Shown here: piece by piece, positions 25,356-35,204 of the stretch
Numbering within the stretch: the stretch's first letter is position 1
Layout: each line of letters begins with the position of its first letter
From: CAZKHG01 sp964552655
Lineage (GTDB): Bacteria; Bacteroidota; Bacteroidia; Bacteroidales; Tenuifilaceae
Assembly: GCA_964552655.1 (NCBI GenBank)
Contig: CAZKHG010000010.1
Span: 1 to 64,000, forward strand
Length of the DNA: 64,000 nucleotides
Direction: 5' to 3'
Notes under the pieces: generated by a model
What the model was told of the DNA's origin: nothing
Databases searched by the model: none
What the model saw: the letters and a program-made list of their open reading frames with translations, nothing else
Position numbers and translations under genes: made by a program

Positions 25356-26594
25356 CTACTTCTCTGCCAATAAGACTTCAATCAGTTTTTTTGTTTCCTC
25401 ATAAAGTTTTGTGTAATGATCGCCTGTTCCCGGGCCGGAGAAACCGGTTTCAACCTTTCTGATGTTCCCTTTTCTGTCGAGGATAAGGCTGGTTGGGTAG
25501 GCCATTTTGCCTTCAACTGCATAAAGTACTGAGTCTCTTGTTTCTTTACCCCGCGGCGCAGCGTAGAGAAACGTATAGTTAGCACCGGTTTGGGTGGCAA
25601 AACGCTCAATTTTTTTGGCTGAGGTTTCGAATGTTTTATCCTCAAAGCAAAGCGATACCACTTCAAAGCCTTGCTCTTTATATTTTGTATAAAATTCTGT
25701 GTACATTTTAGCCTCGTCCAGGCAGTTGGGGCACCAGCTGCCACCGGCAAGAACAGCGATAACTTTTCCCTTATATTTTTCATCCTTGGATGAAATAAGA
25801 TTCCCTTTAATATCCTTTCCGGCAAAATCAAAAGTTTTGTAACCTTTTTTAACTCTTACAAGTTCTTCGGAGGTTGGGAGTTCCACTTTATCATCGCGGG
25901 TGGCTTTCCAGGGGATAGACCATTTTGGGCTGCCGGTAAACAGGCCGTTTTCAAGAGTATTCAGATCCTTAATATCAGCAGTTAGAATCAAACTTTGTGC
26001 ACCATCACATTTTGAAAAATAGAATTTGTTCCCGGCAACTTTTCCCTCTAAAAAACGATAATCACCTGAAGGATCGAGGATTGTCCCAATAACTTTACTA
26101 TCTGTTTGCTTAAATTCACCGATGACAATTGATGAATCTGGTGTGCCGGGGTTTTCAACTATCCTCCAACGCCCGCTGATATCAAATGCTGCTTTTTCGG
26201 TGAACCAGGGAAACCTGTCAGCTATTCCTGCAACAGCATAGAATTTGTAGGCGGTTCCTGTGGCCTTACCCTTTGGGTAGTATGATCCAACCAACGAATC
26301 GTTCCGGATTATCGCTTCAACTTCGCTTGAGAAAACCGGGAATTTGAATTCCAGCGTATCCCCTTCACGCTCAATCTCCGTGATGAGAATCTTCTCATCT
26401 GCATTCATCACCTCAAACTGCATTTTTCCCTCAGGAGTAACCGAATATAACATGTTAAACGGTACATCTTTAATGGAGCCATTAACATCAATTGAAATTA
26501 CACCTAACCATGGGCCCGGTTTAATCTCATTTTTTTTAGAGCAGCTAGTAGCAATTGCAGCAATTGCAAAAAATATGTAAATCAGTTTTTTCAT
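25356..26594 (-). CDS. TlpA/peroxiredoxin-like thioredoxin-fold lipoprotein
   Basis: The start is set at ATG 26594 because it opens a lipoprotein signal (MKKLIYIFFAIAAIATSC, Cys 18). The frame extends 28 codons further upstream but has no better signal. Of 413 residues, about 30-240 form a beta-rich N-terminal part unknown to me (FKFPVFSSEVEAIIRNDSLVG). Residues about 260-410 form a thioredoxin fold with the redox motif Cys288-Pro-Asn-Cys291 (GGSWCPNC) and the cis-Pro loop AYPTSLILD. Family members reduce or exchange disulfides in the periplasm, often for cytochrome maturation or stress. No operon partner points to a specific client. Confidence 0.88.
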   Translation of the reverse strand: MKKLIYIFFAIAAIATSCSKKNEIKPGPWLGVISIDVNGSIKDVPFNMLYSVTPEGKMQFEVMNADEKILITEIEREGDTLEFKFPVFSSEVEAIIRNDSLVGSYYPKGKATGTAYKFYAVAGIADRFPWFTEKAAFDISGRWRIVENPGTPDSSIVIGEFKQTDSKVIGTILDPSGDYRFLEGKVAGNKFYFSKCDGAQSLILTADIKDLNTLENGLFTGSPKWSIPWKATRDDKVELPTSEELVRVKKGYKTFDFAGKDIKGNLISSKDEKYKGKVIAVLAGGSWCPNCLDEAKMYTEFYTKYKEQGFEVVSLCFEDKTFETSAKKIERFATQTGANYTFLYAAPRGKETRDSVLYAVEGKMAYPTSLILDRKGNIRKVETGFSGPGTGDHYTKLYEETKKLIEVLLAEK

Positions 26595-26693
26595 TTTAAA
26601 AGACATAAGATTTTTATGCCCGAAAAATAATGGAATAATTTGAAATAAAGAATTTGGGATATAAAATTTAAAAGCCAACGGGTATTAATAATA

Positions 26694-27668
26694 TCAATCC
26701 TTTACACACCGAATTGACAACCCGCTTTTTATTGGAAAATTATCATAAAAAAGGGAGCTGTAGTTATTATATATATACCTGAACCGGGAGCTAGATGCAT
26801 CGGCGGTAGTTGAGGTCCACCATTTCCCTTCCTCACCAAACGAGTTGAAGGCGCCATCGAATTCGCGATAACCACCAGGTAATGCTGAAAAACCGCTGGT
26901 GTTGGTTGCATCAAAATTGGGTTTAATCCAATGGGATAACCCATACTCTTTCATCTTGCCTCCGGCAATATCATATCCTCCCAAATATTCAGTCAGGGTT
27001 ATCCATTCTTGATCCGAAGGAACATGCCAACCCGTTGGGCATAAATTCCGGCTATCAATAACCGTATAAAAGTTATACAAGGCCCCATAATCAGTTTTAT
27101 TCTGGGGGTCATTGTTATACCAGCAATATGCACCAATTGTAGCATTTAACCACATTGTATTGTCCGTAATATTTTCGATCGGATCCCCGTTTCGGTAATG
27201 GGTAACCTTTAAATTCTCCTGCATCCAGATTTGTGTGCCAATCTCAACGCCGTTGTACGTATTATTGTCGATATCATTAAAAGTAAGTTTGCTCGTTTTT
27301 GCCTCAACAATCTCACCGTAAACGAAATTGTCACCTTCTTTACAATAAGGTCTGAAATAGTAAATGGTATTTGAGTTTAGGTTGGAAACCGTTAATGTAA
27401 ATTCTCCCTTTTTTGCAGTGTTAAGCGTTAATAGCTGATCGTTGATTGTAGGCTCTGGATTTGTACTATAACAGAAACCGTATTCACTGTGATTTGCACT
27501 GCTTAGCTCAATAAGTTCCCCTTTGGCTTCAACGGTGGTTAATCCTGATTTTATTGAGATGGTCTTTACCTTTGTTACAACATCAAAATCAAGTTTCTGA
27601 CATGTTAGCGTCAGGCCAGTTACGACCATTGATACTATGATTATTCTATGCTTTTTCATGATAATCAT
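26694..27668 (-). CDS. FISUMP-domain surface lipoprotein
   Basis: ATG at 27668 overlaps the stop of the caspase-like gene by ATGA; a second ATG at 27659 begins a cleaner lipoprotein signal (MKKHRIIIVSMVVTGLTLTC). Residues about 30-130 look like a fibronectin-III-type module (EYGFCYSTNPEPTINDQ, NTIYYFRPYCKEGDNFVYGE). Residues about 140-324 are the Fibrobacter succinogenes major paralogous domain (GTQIWMQENLKVTHYRNGD, YGALYNFYTVIDSRNLCPTG, GFSALPGGYRE, SGLSIRCVKD). The domain is widespread in surface proteins of this phylum; its function is not established. Coupling to the caspase-like gene suggests the two act together. Confidence 0.88.
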   Translation of the reverse strand: MIIMKKHRIIIVSMVVTGLTLTCQKLDFDVVTKVKTISIKSGLTTVEAKGELIELSSANHSEYGFCYSTNPEPTINDQLLTLNTAKKGEFTLTVSNLNSNTIYYFRPYCKEGDNFVYGEIVEAKTSKLTFNDIDNNTYNGVEIGTQIWMQENLKVTHYRNGDPIENITDNTMWLNATIGAYCWYNNDPQNKTDYGALYNFYTVIDSRNLCPTGWHVPSDQEWITLTEYLGGYDIAGGKMKEYGLSHWIKPNFDATNTSGFSALPGGYREFDGAFNSFGEEGKWWTSTTADASSSRFRYIYNNYSSLFYDNFPIKSGLSIRCVKD

Positions 27669-30067
27669 TTATAGCTTGTTAGTACTATGCTTTCATCTCC
27701 GGTAAAGACAGGTGTTTGCAACCCGCTGATCTTTCTTGATGTATCAGTAACGTTCTGTATCACATATCTTTTCAGCTCGCCAAGGGTGATAATCTTATCG
27801 GCGTTGGCATCGGCCTTGCCTTGAAGCCCTGCACATAAATAGTAGGTAAATAGCCCTGTTTCAGTTACATCAAAGCCCAGGGAAGTTTCTTCTCCTGTTG
27901 AGGAGCTGATTATGGTAAAATTCGGATCAGCCAGCCAGGAATTCCGGGGTCTGATTTTTACCCCTTTCTGGGCAATCAGGTTCTCGGTTTCAATTCTTTC
28001 TGTTTTGCGTGAACTGCCGCTAAAACAAGCATCGAGAATAACTGTTACATGTTTTGCCCCGAGTTTTGAAAGATTTTGATAGAGTTTCTCTATGTTGTAT
28101 CCCTGGGCTTCTAGCCTTGAAATTTTGCCATCGCTCGGGAACAGGTAAATATTTTCACCGGATTTATCGGGAATTCCATGTCCGGAATAGAAAACAAATA
28201 CCTCGGTTTCCCCCCTAATAATTGTCTTTTGCAGCTCTCCGTTGTCGGGATTAAACACATCATCGAAAATAAAACCCGAAACCTGTTCATTGGTGTAAGT
28301 GATTACCTGGTCAATACCCAGAACTTTGGTGAAATACTCCTTGATTATCCGGGCATCGTTATCGGCATAGGGAGCAGGTGGAAGCTCCTTATAGGTGCTG
28401 ATTCCAAAAATAACCCCCACTGAGCTGGGCCGTTTTGTTGCAGATAGGGCAACGGATGTGATGTTGGATATATTGGAGATATTGGTTCTGAACTTGTTGG
28501 ATGTGTACTCAAACCTCGCCACGCTCTTTTTCAGCGATTCAACATCAGGTTTTACAGTTACTATATTGGTTTGCGGGGGTTTCTGGTTTAGAGCAACCGG
28601 GAGTTGATAGTTGGTAAGGTTACCTTTCCCCACATCTTCTGTTAATGTAATAAAAATAGGTAGATTGCCCTTTGTGGTTACCCTTTTATTGGGGCTAAGG
28701 GTGATAGTAAACTCTTTTAATTCCCCTGCTCCGATATCGCCCAGCAACCCTTCCATATTTTCGAGGTAGATATTCGGATCGGTGGTTTTAATTGAATAGT
28801 TGGTATTATGGGCTGAACTCTGGCCAACATTTTGTACCACAAGTTTTACTTTTACCTGCTCTCCCGCCTGTAGCTGGCCATCTTCGGTAATGGCTCCTGT
28901 TCCGGCACCCGAATCAATTATCTCAAAACCAGAGAAAACAAGTTGCGGTGGTTGGTATGAATATGTATTTAGTACAAGATATGCAGGATCCATATCATAC
29001 CCGTAATGTTCGGTAACATTGATGGTTAGTTTGTGCCTCTGGGTTTTCAGGTTAATATCTGTTGAGATAGGAATACTTAATTTTACTGATTCCCCTGATT
29101 TAATAACATTGATTTTTTGGTTCGCATCAGAAATGGTTACGCTTTTATCAAGGGTGCTGTCCGTTATATTTACCTCAAGCTCCAGGGCATCGCCTTTCCC
29201 CTGGTTGGATAATGTAATATTTAACCGGGCATTCTCCCTGGCCTCAAGAATTCCGTTGTTATTATCATCGGAAAAGTTCAGTTCAGCGAAAAGATTTGGC
29301 GGTAATCCACGTGTATTAATTCTTCTAGAAGGGGAGATGCCTGTATAAAGCTTGTAATTTGGATTGCTATAGATTGTTTCAGCATTTACATTTTTGTGTT
29401 TTTTTGATTTTGATATGATGCTATAGTAGTCCCAGGCCCATACTGCAACAGCGGTGGTGGCAAAAATCAAAGATAAACCCTGGAGTGTCTTTGCATCTTT
29501 GTACGAAGGATCCTGTGTAGAAGGCAACCCGGAAATCCTATAGTCATCCAGGCTTTGAGCCGCCTTGAAATTGGAGAAAGCAGATGCCCCAATAAAACCG
29601 TAGCCCAACGCACCCTTAACCCAGTGAGGTTTATTAGCGATATACTGGTAATCGCCCCAGCCGGGGAATACAGTTGATTTTATGACGGCACTGGAAGTTT
29701 TTACAACAGGAATATAGCGGGCATAAACCTTGGCGTAAATATTCTCATCGAGAACAACACCATCATGTTTAATATCCCAGCTGATCCGCTTCTCCCCGGC
29801 ACCTTTAACGCTATTTATATCACCATTTAGAGTTGTTGCATTTATTTTCTGATCCCTGGCATTGAACACTTCAACCCACACATAATAGCTGTCAGAAGGG
29901 TTACCCGATAGCGTATAAGGAATATATACCTTATCATCAAGATATTTAATATCCACCCCGGCAAGTTTAACTTCAGGGGAGAATTGCCCAAATGCCCGGG
30001 TGCAGATAAAAATGGATGTGAATACTGCTGATGTAAACAACATCAACCCCAATCCTGATTTTTTCAT
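27665..30067 (-). CDS. Exported caspase-family (C14, metacaspase-like) peptidase with beta-sandwich repeats
   Basis: ATG at 30067 is chosen as it opens a signal peptide (MKKSGLGLMLFTSAVF, cleavage after ICTRAFGQ). After the signal come an N-terminal beta domain (about 25-115), a region with two hydrophobic helices (about 140-210: KGALGYGFIGASAF, GLSLIFATTAVAVWAWDYYS), two CARDB/Ig-like modules (about 240-500: DDNNNGILEARENARLNITL, ITEDGQLQAGEQVKVKLVV), and a C-terminal caspase domain (about 545-800) with the catalytic pair His630 (FYSGHG) and Cys681 (DACFSG). Prokaryotic family members often cleave after basic or acidic residues; the target is unknown. The FISUMP gene overlaps its stop codon. 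Confidence 0.88.
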   Translation of the reverse strand: MKKSGLGLMLFTSAVFTSIFICTRAFGQFSPEVKLAGVDIKYLDDKVYIPYTLSGNPSDSYYVWVEVFNARDQKINATTLNGDINSVKGAGEKRISWDIKHDGVVLDENIYAKVYARYIPVVKTSSAVIKSTVFPGWGDYQYIANKPHWVKGALGYGFIGASAFSNFKAAQSLDDYRISGLPSTQDPSYKDAKTLQGLSLIFATTAVAVWAWDYYSIISKSKKHKNVNAETIYSNPNYKLYTGISPSRRINTRGLPPNLFAELNFSDDNNNGILEARENARLNITLSNQGKGDALELEVNITDSTLDKSVTISDANQKINVIKSGESVKLSIPISTDINLKTQRHKLTINVTEHYGYDMDPAYLVLNTYSYQPPQLVFSGFEIIDSGAGTGAITEDGQLQAGEQVKVKLVVQNVGQSSAHNTNYSIKTTDPNIYLENMEGLLGDIGAGELKEFTITLSPNKRVTTKGNLPIFITLTEDVGKGNLTNYQLPVALNQKPPQTNIVTVKPDVESLKKSVARFEYTSNKFRTNISNISNITSVALSATKRPSSVGVIFGISTYKELPPAPYADNDARIIKEYFTKVLGIDQVITYTNEQVSGFIFDDVFNPDNGELQKTIIRGETEVFVFYSGHGIPDKSGENIYLFPSDGKISRLEAQGYNIEKLYQNLSKLGAKHVTVILDACFSGSSRKTERIETENLIAQKGVKIRPRNSWLADPNFTIISSSTGEETSLGFDVTETGLFTYYLCAGLQGKADANADKIITLGELKRYVIQNVTDTSRKISGLQTPVFTGDESIVLTSYK

Positions 30068-30296
30068 CGTGTAATGTTTTAGATTAACCACCTGATGGCA
30101 AGCAAACCAAACAATTTAAAATAAAAAACACTAATAGTCAATAGTTTATCTGGAAAATTACACTAAAATAGCTTCACATTTCTCCTCGCTCAATCACTTT
30201 CAACGCTGAATAGTCTTACCATGATTTTTTTATTTTTTATTTATTCTGAACTTTTTTCACCGAGGTTTCATAAATTAGAGCGGAAATTTATCCCTA

Positions 30297-33200
30297 ATGA
30301 GTGAATCAATACTCAACGCGTTAATGCAGCTTTTTGCCCTGATTGCCAATGCTTCTGGCGTTACAGCAAAAGGGAAAAAAATTGTGGACACTTTTCTTCG
30401 CCAGCACTTATCCCGTCGGCTGGTGGATGAGTACCACGACCTGTTTGAAAACTACATAGATTTTTTCCAGCGCGATATCCCTCCGTTCGACAGGGAATCC
30501 GATGAGGAGAATGAGATACTGATATCATACGTTTCCAATGTTTGCGAGCAAATCCGGAAGGGGTTGCCACAGGGCGACCGGATAGTCGTTTTTATCAAGC
30601 TTCTGGAGTATGTAAGTGAGGATAATAAAGTTACCTCCCTGGAAAAGGATGTAATTGATACCGTTGCCAGCTGTTTTAATATTGAAAAAACAGAGGCATT
30701 TAACCTTGAATATTTTATTTTCCATAACGATTACGATGAAATAGACCCAAGGTATTTGCTGATTATCGAAAGTCATCCCAGGGTAAGGGAAGACTTGCTG
30801 GAAGGGTTGTGGGTGGAGGAGAACATGCCAGAGTACCTTGAAGATTCTCATCATTTTTTCGATGAGAAAATTGCCGGAAGGTTAACCTTTCTCCATGTAC
30901 CCTCAACCGGGAACTTTATCATGAGGTATTTCGGCAAAGCCGAACTTTACCTCGATGGAAAGCTCGTTGTTTCAGGTCGTCCGTATATAGTTGATATTGG
31001 GGCCATTATCAGAGGTCCTGAGATTGAGACGATCTATTTCAGCGATCTTTCTAAAAGGCTTTTCAAATCAAATGTCCATCACAAGATTGTTTTCACGGCC
31101 GAGAAGCTGGAGTATTATTTCCGGAACAGCCCTAACGGGATTAAAAAGTTCAGCTTTTCTGAGGAATCGGGCCAACTGATAGGCGTTTTGGGTGGGAGTG
31201 GCGTGGGAAAATCAACCCTGCTAAACCTTCTTACGGGTAAACTTAAACCACGCTCGGGCAGGGTGCTCATAAACGGTTACGACATCCATAACGACAGACG
31301 TTCAATCGAAGGGATAATCGGGTATGTTCCTCAGGATGATTTGCTGTTTGAGGAGTTGACAGTATATCAGAACCTTTATTTCAACGCCCAGCTTTGCTTT
31401 AGCAATTTCTCCGAATTCAAGCTACGGCAAACCGTAAAACGTATCCTCGATGATCTCGATCTCTGGGAAATCCGTGACCTGAAGGTTGGCTCTGTGCTTA
31501 ACAAGACGATCAGCGGAGGGCAAAGAAAACGCCTCAATTTCGGGCTGGAGCTCATGCGTGAACCGTCTATCCTTTTTGTTGATGAACCCACCAGTGGCCT
31601 TTCATCCAGCGATTCTCTCATGGTTATGCGTTTGCTTAAGGATCAGGCAAGTAAAGGCCGGCTGGTGATTGTGAACATTCATCAACCTTCATCAAAAGCC
31701 TTCAAGCTGTTCGACAAGCTCTGGGTGTTGGATAAGGGCGGATTTCCAATATACACCGGCAACCCGATTGACGCTATTGTGTACTTTAAAACCATGAGCA
31801 CCCACGTTAACGCCTCGGAAAGCGGGTGTGTTCAGTGCGGGAATATTAACCCCGAGCAGGTGCTGGAAATAATAGAGGCTAAAGTGGTTGATGAGAATGG
31901 CCGTACAACAAATATTCGCCAGAAAACACCCGAAGAGTGGTATGGTCTTTATACCCAGAATATCCAGGATAAAATTGTACCTAAAAGCCACAAAGATATT
32001 TTACCTAAAAACTTTTTTAACATTCCCAACATAGAGGTTCAATTCAGGATTTTCAGCATTAGAAACCTCTTATCTAAACTGTCAAACAAACAGTATGTAA
32101 TAATCAATCTCATTGAAGCCCCGTTACTGGCCTTTGTACTATCGTTCTTCACAAAATACATGCCCGGTGATCATTATATTTTTGCCGACAATAAGAATAT
32201 ACCTGCATACCTGTTCATGAGCATTGTGGTTGCCCTGTTCATGGGGTTAACCGTTAGCGCCGAGGAAATAATAAGCGACAGGAAGATCTTGGAGCGGGAA
32301 TCGTTTTTAAACCTGAGCCGGTTTAGCTACCTCAACGCCAAGGTTTTTTACCTTTTTGCCCTATCTGCAGTTCAAATGCTGATGTTTGTGCTGATTGGCA
32401 ATTATATCTTGGAGATAAAGGGACTCACTTTCAGCTATTGGCTGATCCTCTTTACCACCGCATGTTTTGCCAATATGATTGGGCTGAATATAAGCTCCGG
32501 GCTGAATTCCGTTGTGGCGATTTATATTCTTATCCCCTTTATTCTGGTACCTCAGATATTGTTTAGCGGAACCATCGTACAATTTGATAACCTACACCCT
32601 TTACTTACAAGAAAAATTTATGTTCCGGTTGTGGGCGATTTGATGCCATCGCGTTGGGCTTACGAAGCGCTGGCTGTTGAACAGTTTCAGAATAATCAGT
32701 TCGAAAAGCACTTCTTTGAGCAGGAGATGTCCATGAGCCAGTCTCACTTCAGGACCGCTTTTGAAATACCCCGTTTACAAGCCAAGCTGAACGAGGCGCT
32801 AAGGTTTGTTGAGAGTAATCAGCGGGATCATCCTAAAATGGCAGCAAACCTCAATATTGTCAGGAATGAGCTGGATGCCATTCAAAAAGCGGTGCAATTA
32901 CCTCCGTTTGAGTTCCTCAGCTCTTTAAACCCTACCGATTTTAACGAGAATGTTTTTGAAGAGGCGAACGGGTATCTCATCTTCATTAAATTTCAGATTG
33001 CAGATATAGGCAACCGGGCCAGCGCAAAGAAGGACAGTATCTATAAAAAACTGGTGGATAGCCTGAGCGCAGAAAAGGTGTTTGAACTGAAACAAAAGAA
33101 TTATAATAAAGCGTTGGCCGATTGGGTGTTAAACACCAATGAGATAACTAAATTTCTTGAAACAGACGACCGGATCATCCAGAAGCACGAACCCATTTTT

Positions 33201-33416
33201 ATGCTACCCGACCACCCTTGGGGCAGGGCGCATTTTTATGCTCCCATGAAGTATTTCAACGGGCAGTACGTGCGTACGTTCTGGTTCAACATTGCCGTGA
33301 TCTGGCTCGGGGCGCTGGTGCTGTTTGTTACCCTGCAAATTGACCTTTTAAGAAAGCTCATCAGCTATATTGACAATATTAAAATCAGGCAAAGATCGAA
33401 GAAGGAGGTAAGGTAA
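30297..33416 (+). CDS. ABCG-type ABC transporter, ATPase and permease fused, with N-terminal regulatory domains
   Basis: This 1039-residue protein has no signal peptide. Residues about 1-150 are acidic-helical, possibly TerB-like (ISYVSNVCEQIRKGLPQGDRI). Residues about 190-275 look FHA-like or all-beta (GNFIMRYFGKAELYLDGKLVVSG). The ABC ATPase follows: Walker A at 299-306 (GGSGVGKS), signature SGGQRKR at 406-412, Walker B ILFVDEPTSGL. The ABC2 permease has about five helices between 595 and 770, then some 220 polar residues and one last helix (FWFNIAVIWLGALVLFVTL). ATPase-before-permease order fits the ABCG/White group. Similar large proteins are common in Bacteroidota; the substrate is not known. 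It is monocistronic by position. Confidence 0.88.
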   Translation: MSESILNALMQLFALIANASGVTAKGKKIVDTFLRQHLSRRLVDEYHDLFENYIDFFQRDIPPFDRESDEENEILISYVSNVCEQIRKGLPQGDRIVVFIKLLEYVSEDNKVTSLEKDVIDTVASCFNIEKTEAFNLEYFIFHNDYDEIDPRYLLIIESHPRVREDLLEGLWVEENMPEYLEDSHHFFDEKIAGRLTFLHVPSTGNFIMRYFGKAELYLDGKLVVSGRPYIVDIGAIIRGPEIETIYFSDLSKRLFKSNVHHKIVFTAEKLEYYFRNSPNGIKKFSFSEESGQLIGVLGGSGVGKSTLLNLLTGKLKPRSGRVLINGYDIHNDRRSIEGIIGYVPQDDLLFEELTVYQNLYFNAQLCFSNFSEFKLRQTVKRILDDLDLWEIRDLKVGSVLNKTISGGQRKRLNFGLELMREPSILFVDEPTSGLSSSDSLMVMRLLKDQASKGRLVIVNIHQPSSKAFKLFDKLWVLDKGGFPIYTGNPIDAIVYFKTMSTHVNASESGCVQCGNINPEQVLEIIEAKVVDENGRTTNIRQKTPEEWYGLYTQNIQDKIVPKSHKDILPKNFFNIPNIEVQFRIFSIRNLLSKLSNKQYVIINLIEAPLLAFVLSFFTKYMPGDHYIFADNKNIPAYLFMSIVVALFMGLTVSAEEIISDRKILERESFLNLSRFSYLNAKVFYLFALSAVQMLMFVLIGNYILEIKGLTFSYWLILFTTACFANMIGLNISSGLNSVVAIYILIPFILVPQILFSGTIVQFDNLHPLLTRKIYVPVVGDLMPSRWAYEALAVEQFQNNQFEKHFFEQEMSMSQSHFRTAFEIPRLQAKLNEALRFVESNQRDHPKMAANLNIVRNELDAIQKAVQLPPFEFLSSLNPTDFNENVFEEANGYLIFIKFQIADIGNRASAKKDSIYKKLVDSLSAEKVFELKQKNYNKALADWVLNTNEITKFLETDDRIIQKHEPIFMLPDHPWGRAHFYAPMKYFNGQYVRTFWFNIAVIWLGALVLFVTLQIDLLRKLISYIDNIKIRQRSKKEVR

Positions 33417-33471
33417 TGCTTGGTTTAAGGTTGGTGATTGCAATTTTCAGTTGAAATTTACCCTCTTGCCC

Positions 33472-33567
33472 GCGCAGACTTGTTGTCTGTGCTATTAAAC
33501 AAATAAACTGCAAGATTTTTTAGTCAACATTCTATGTACCTGCTAACGCGGACGTCCATGTCCGTGT
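33472..33567. repeat. Pair of GC-rich hairpins in an AT-rich gap
   Basis: GCGCAGAC-TTGTT-GTCTGTGC (33472-33492) is a perfect 8-bp inverted repeat. ACGCGGAC-GTCCAT-GTCCGTGT (33546-33567) has the same design, with G:T tolerance. They are 53 bp apart in the 259-bp space between the ABC gene and the sigma-54 regulator gene. The shared GCGNNGAC arm suggests two copies of one REP-like unit. Neither ends in a T-tract. Confidence 0.6.
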
Positions 33568-33675
33568 TTAAGAGTAAAGAGCTATTGCAGGAGTGAATTG
33601 AAAATGATCTTTGTAAATATTATGATAAGGATAACAAGTCCACACCAAAAAGGGGTTTTATTTCCGGAATCGGGA

Positions 33676-35034
33676 TTAGTAATCAATCCCGTACTGCTTC
33701 ATCTTATTGTAAAGGGTTTTACGGTCAATATTCAGAATGGCAGCGGCTTTGCTCTTATTATACCGCACTCTTTCAAGGGTGGAAAGGATCAAATCGTGCT
33801 CAGCCCGCTCTTTCATATCGCGAAGATTTTCAACCTGTGAGGAAGGATGTTTGGGCACTTCGTGAGTTTCATTACGGTTCAGAATTTCAAATGGGAGCGA
33901 TTTTGTGGTGATTATTGTTCCGGTTTCAAGCAAAACCGCCCTCCTGACCACGTTTCTCAGCTCACGGAAATTGCCGGGCCAGCTGTAGTCTAAAAAAATG
34001 GCCAGCACAGCTTTTTCAAAACCTGAAATGTTTTTTCCCAACTCCTGATTGGCTAGCAAAAGAAAGTGGTAGGCAAAATTCTCCAGGTCTTCCTTCCGGT
34101 CCTTCAGCGGGGCCACCTGAATGGTGAACTCATTAATCCTGTGATATAAATCTTCCCTGAAATCTCCGTGTTTGACCGCCTGGAGCAGATCATCATTTGA
34201 CGCGGTGATGATGCGAACATCCACCTCTATTTCGCGGCTGCTCCCAATACGTTTGATTCGCCGCTCCTGGATAGCCCGTAACAGGTTTACCTGAACCTCG
34301 TAGGTTAGGTTCCCGATTTCATCAAGGAAAAGGGTTCCGCCGTTGGCCACTTCAAACTGGCCGATCTTGTCGGAAATTGCACCCGTGAAAGAACCTTTGA
34401 TATGCCCAAAAAACTCACTGGCTGCAAGATCTTTAGGGAGCGCTCCGCAATCAATGGCCACAAATGGCTTCTTGCTCCGTTTGCTTTGACGATGGATTTC
34501 ACGGGCAATGTATTCTTTCCCGGTACCGCTATCACCCTGAATAATAACCGAAAGGTTGGTGGGTGCAACAATGCTGATGTATTCGTTTACCTGTTTGGCC
34601 TGTGCGCTTACACCCTTGATATATTTTTTCCCCGAGTTTATTACTTCATCCTCCTCAAATGCTGAAGTGTTGCTTCGGGCGGCGAGGGCATTGGATATGG
34701 TTATAAGAATTTCATCGGGGTTGATGGGCTTGGTAACATACTCATAAGCTCCCATTTTTATGGCCTTTACTGCCATCCTGATATCGGCATAACCGGTCAT
34801 AAGAATTACCACAGTATCAATTGACCGGCGTTTTGCTTCACGCAGCAGGTCAATTCCGCTTTTTTCCGGTAGCCTGAAATCCGTGAGCATTACATCAAAA
34901 ACATCGGCGTTGATACTCTTTACGGCTTCATCATAAGAAAAAACTTCCTTAACCTCATGCCCGTTCTTGCTGAGGAATGTCTTGAGCATGATGCAGAAGG
35001 TGGAATCATCATCAACGACCAGTATTTTTGCCAT
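33676..35034 (-). CDS. NtrC-family sigma-54-dependent response regulator
   Basis: 452 residues in the canonical order: receiver (1-120, phospho-acceptor Asp52 in VMLTDFRLPEKSG), AAA+ ATPase (about 145-370, Walker A GDSGTGKE, sigma-54 contact loop GSFTGA, Walker B GGTLFLDEIGN) and a Fis-type HTH at the C-terminus (AAAILNIDRKTLYNKMKQYG). It activates sigma-54 promoters when phosphorylated. No histidine kinase gene is adjacent, so it is an orphan here; the hybrid kinase 9 kb away is a possible but unproven partner. A TACATTTG -7 element lies 29 bp upstream of the start. Confidence 0.95.
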   Translation of the reverse strand: MAKILVVDDDSTFCIMLKTFLSKNGHEVKEVFSYDEAVKSINADVFDVMLTDFRLPEKSGIDLLREAKRRSIDTVVILMTGYADIRMAVKAIKMGAYEYVTKPINPDEILITISNALAARSNTSAFEEDEVINSGKKYIKGVSAQAKQVNEYISIVAPTNLSVIIQGDSGTGKEYIAREIHRQSKRSKKPFVAIDCGALPKDLAASEFFGHIKGSFTGAISDKIGQFEVANGGTLFLDEIGNLTYEVQVNLLRAIQERRIKRIGSSREIEVDVRIITASNDDLLQAVKHGDFREDLYHRINEFTIQVAPLKDRKEDLENFAYHFLLLANQELGKNISGFEKAVLAIFLDYSWPGNFRELRNVVRRAVLLETGTIITTKSLPFEILNRNETHEVPKHPSSQVENLRDMKERAEHDLILSTLERVRYNKSKAAAILNIDRKTLYNKMKQYGIDY

Positions 35035-35062
35035 AGATTTTAAATTTCCCCTGACGGGTTTA

Positions 35063-35070
35063 CAAATGTA
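35063..35070 (-). promoter_or_regulatory. Possible -7 element for the sigma-54 regulator gene
   Basis: Read on the minus strand this is TACATTTG, a perfect match to the Bacteroidota -7 consensus TAnnTTTG. No TTTG is present 19-21 bases upstream, so the -33 half is weak or absent. Confidence 0.35.
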
Positions 35071-35204
35071 GCTACTTTTTTAGGAAAACAGAAGTATGAA
35101 TATGGCTGTATGGAATAATCTGAACAGGGATTATTTCTCGAATTAGCGCATCATATCAAAAAATCAAAAAAATTGAACATTAACCCCAAAACCTCAAAAG
35201 CCTA

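Noticed and set aside
25382..25831. 149-residue minus-strand ORF in another frame of the TlpA-like gene
   Set aside because: Overlaps the thioredoxin domain in a different frame and lacks a start signal; the other frame has the CxxC motif and lipobox.
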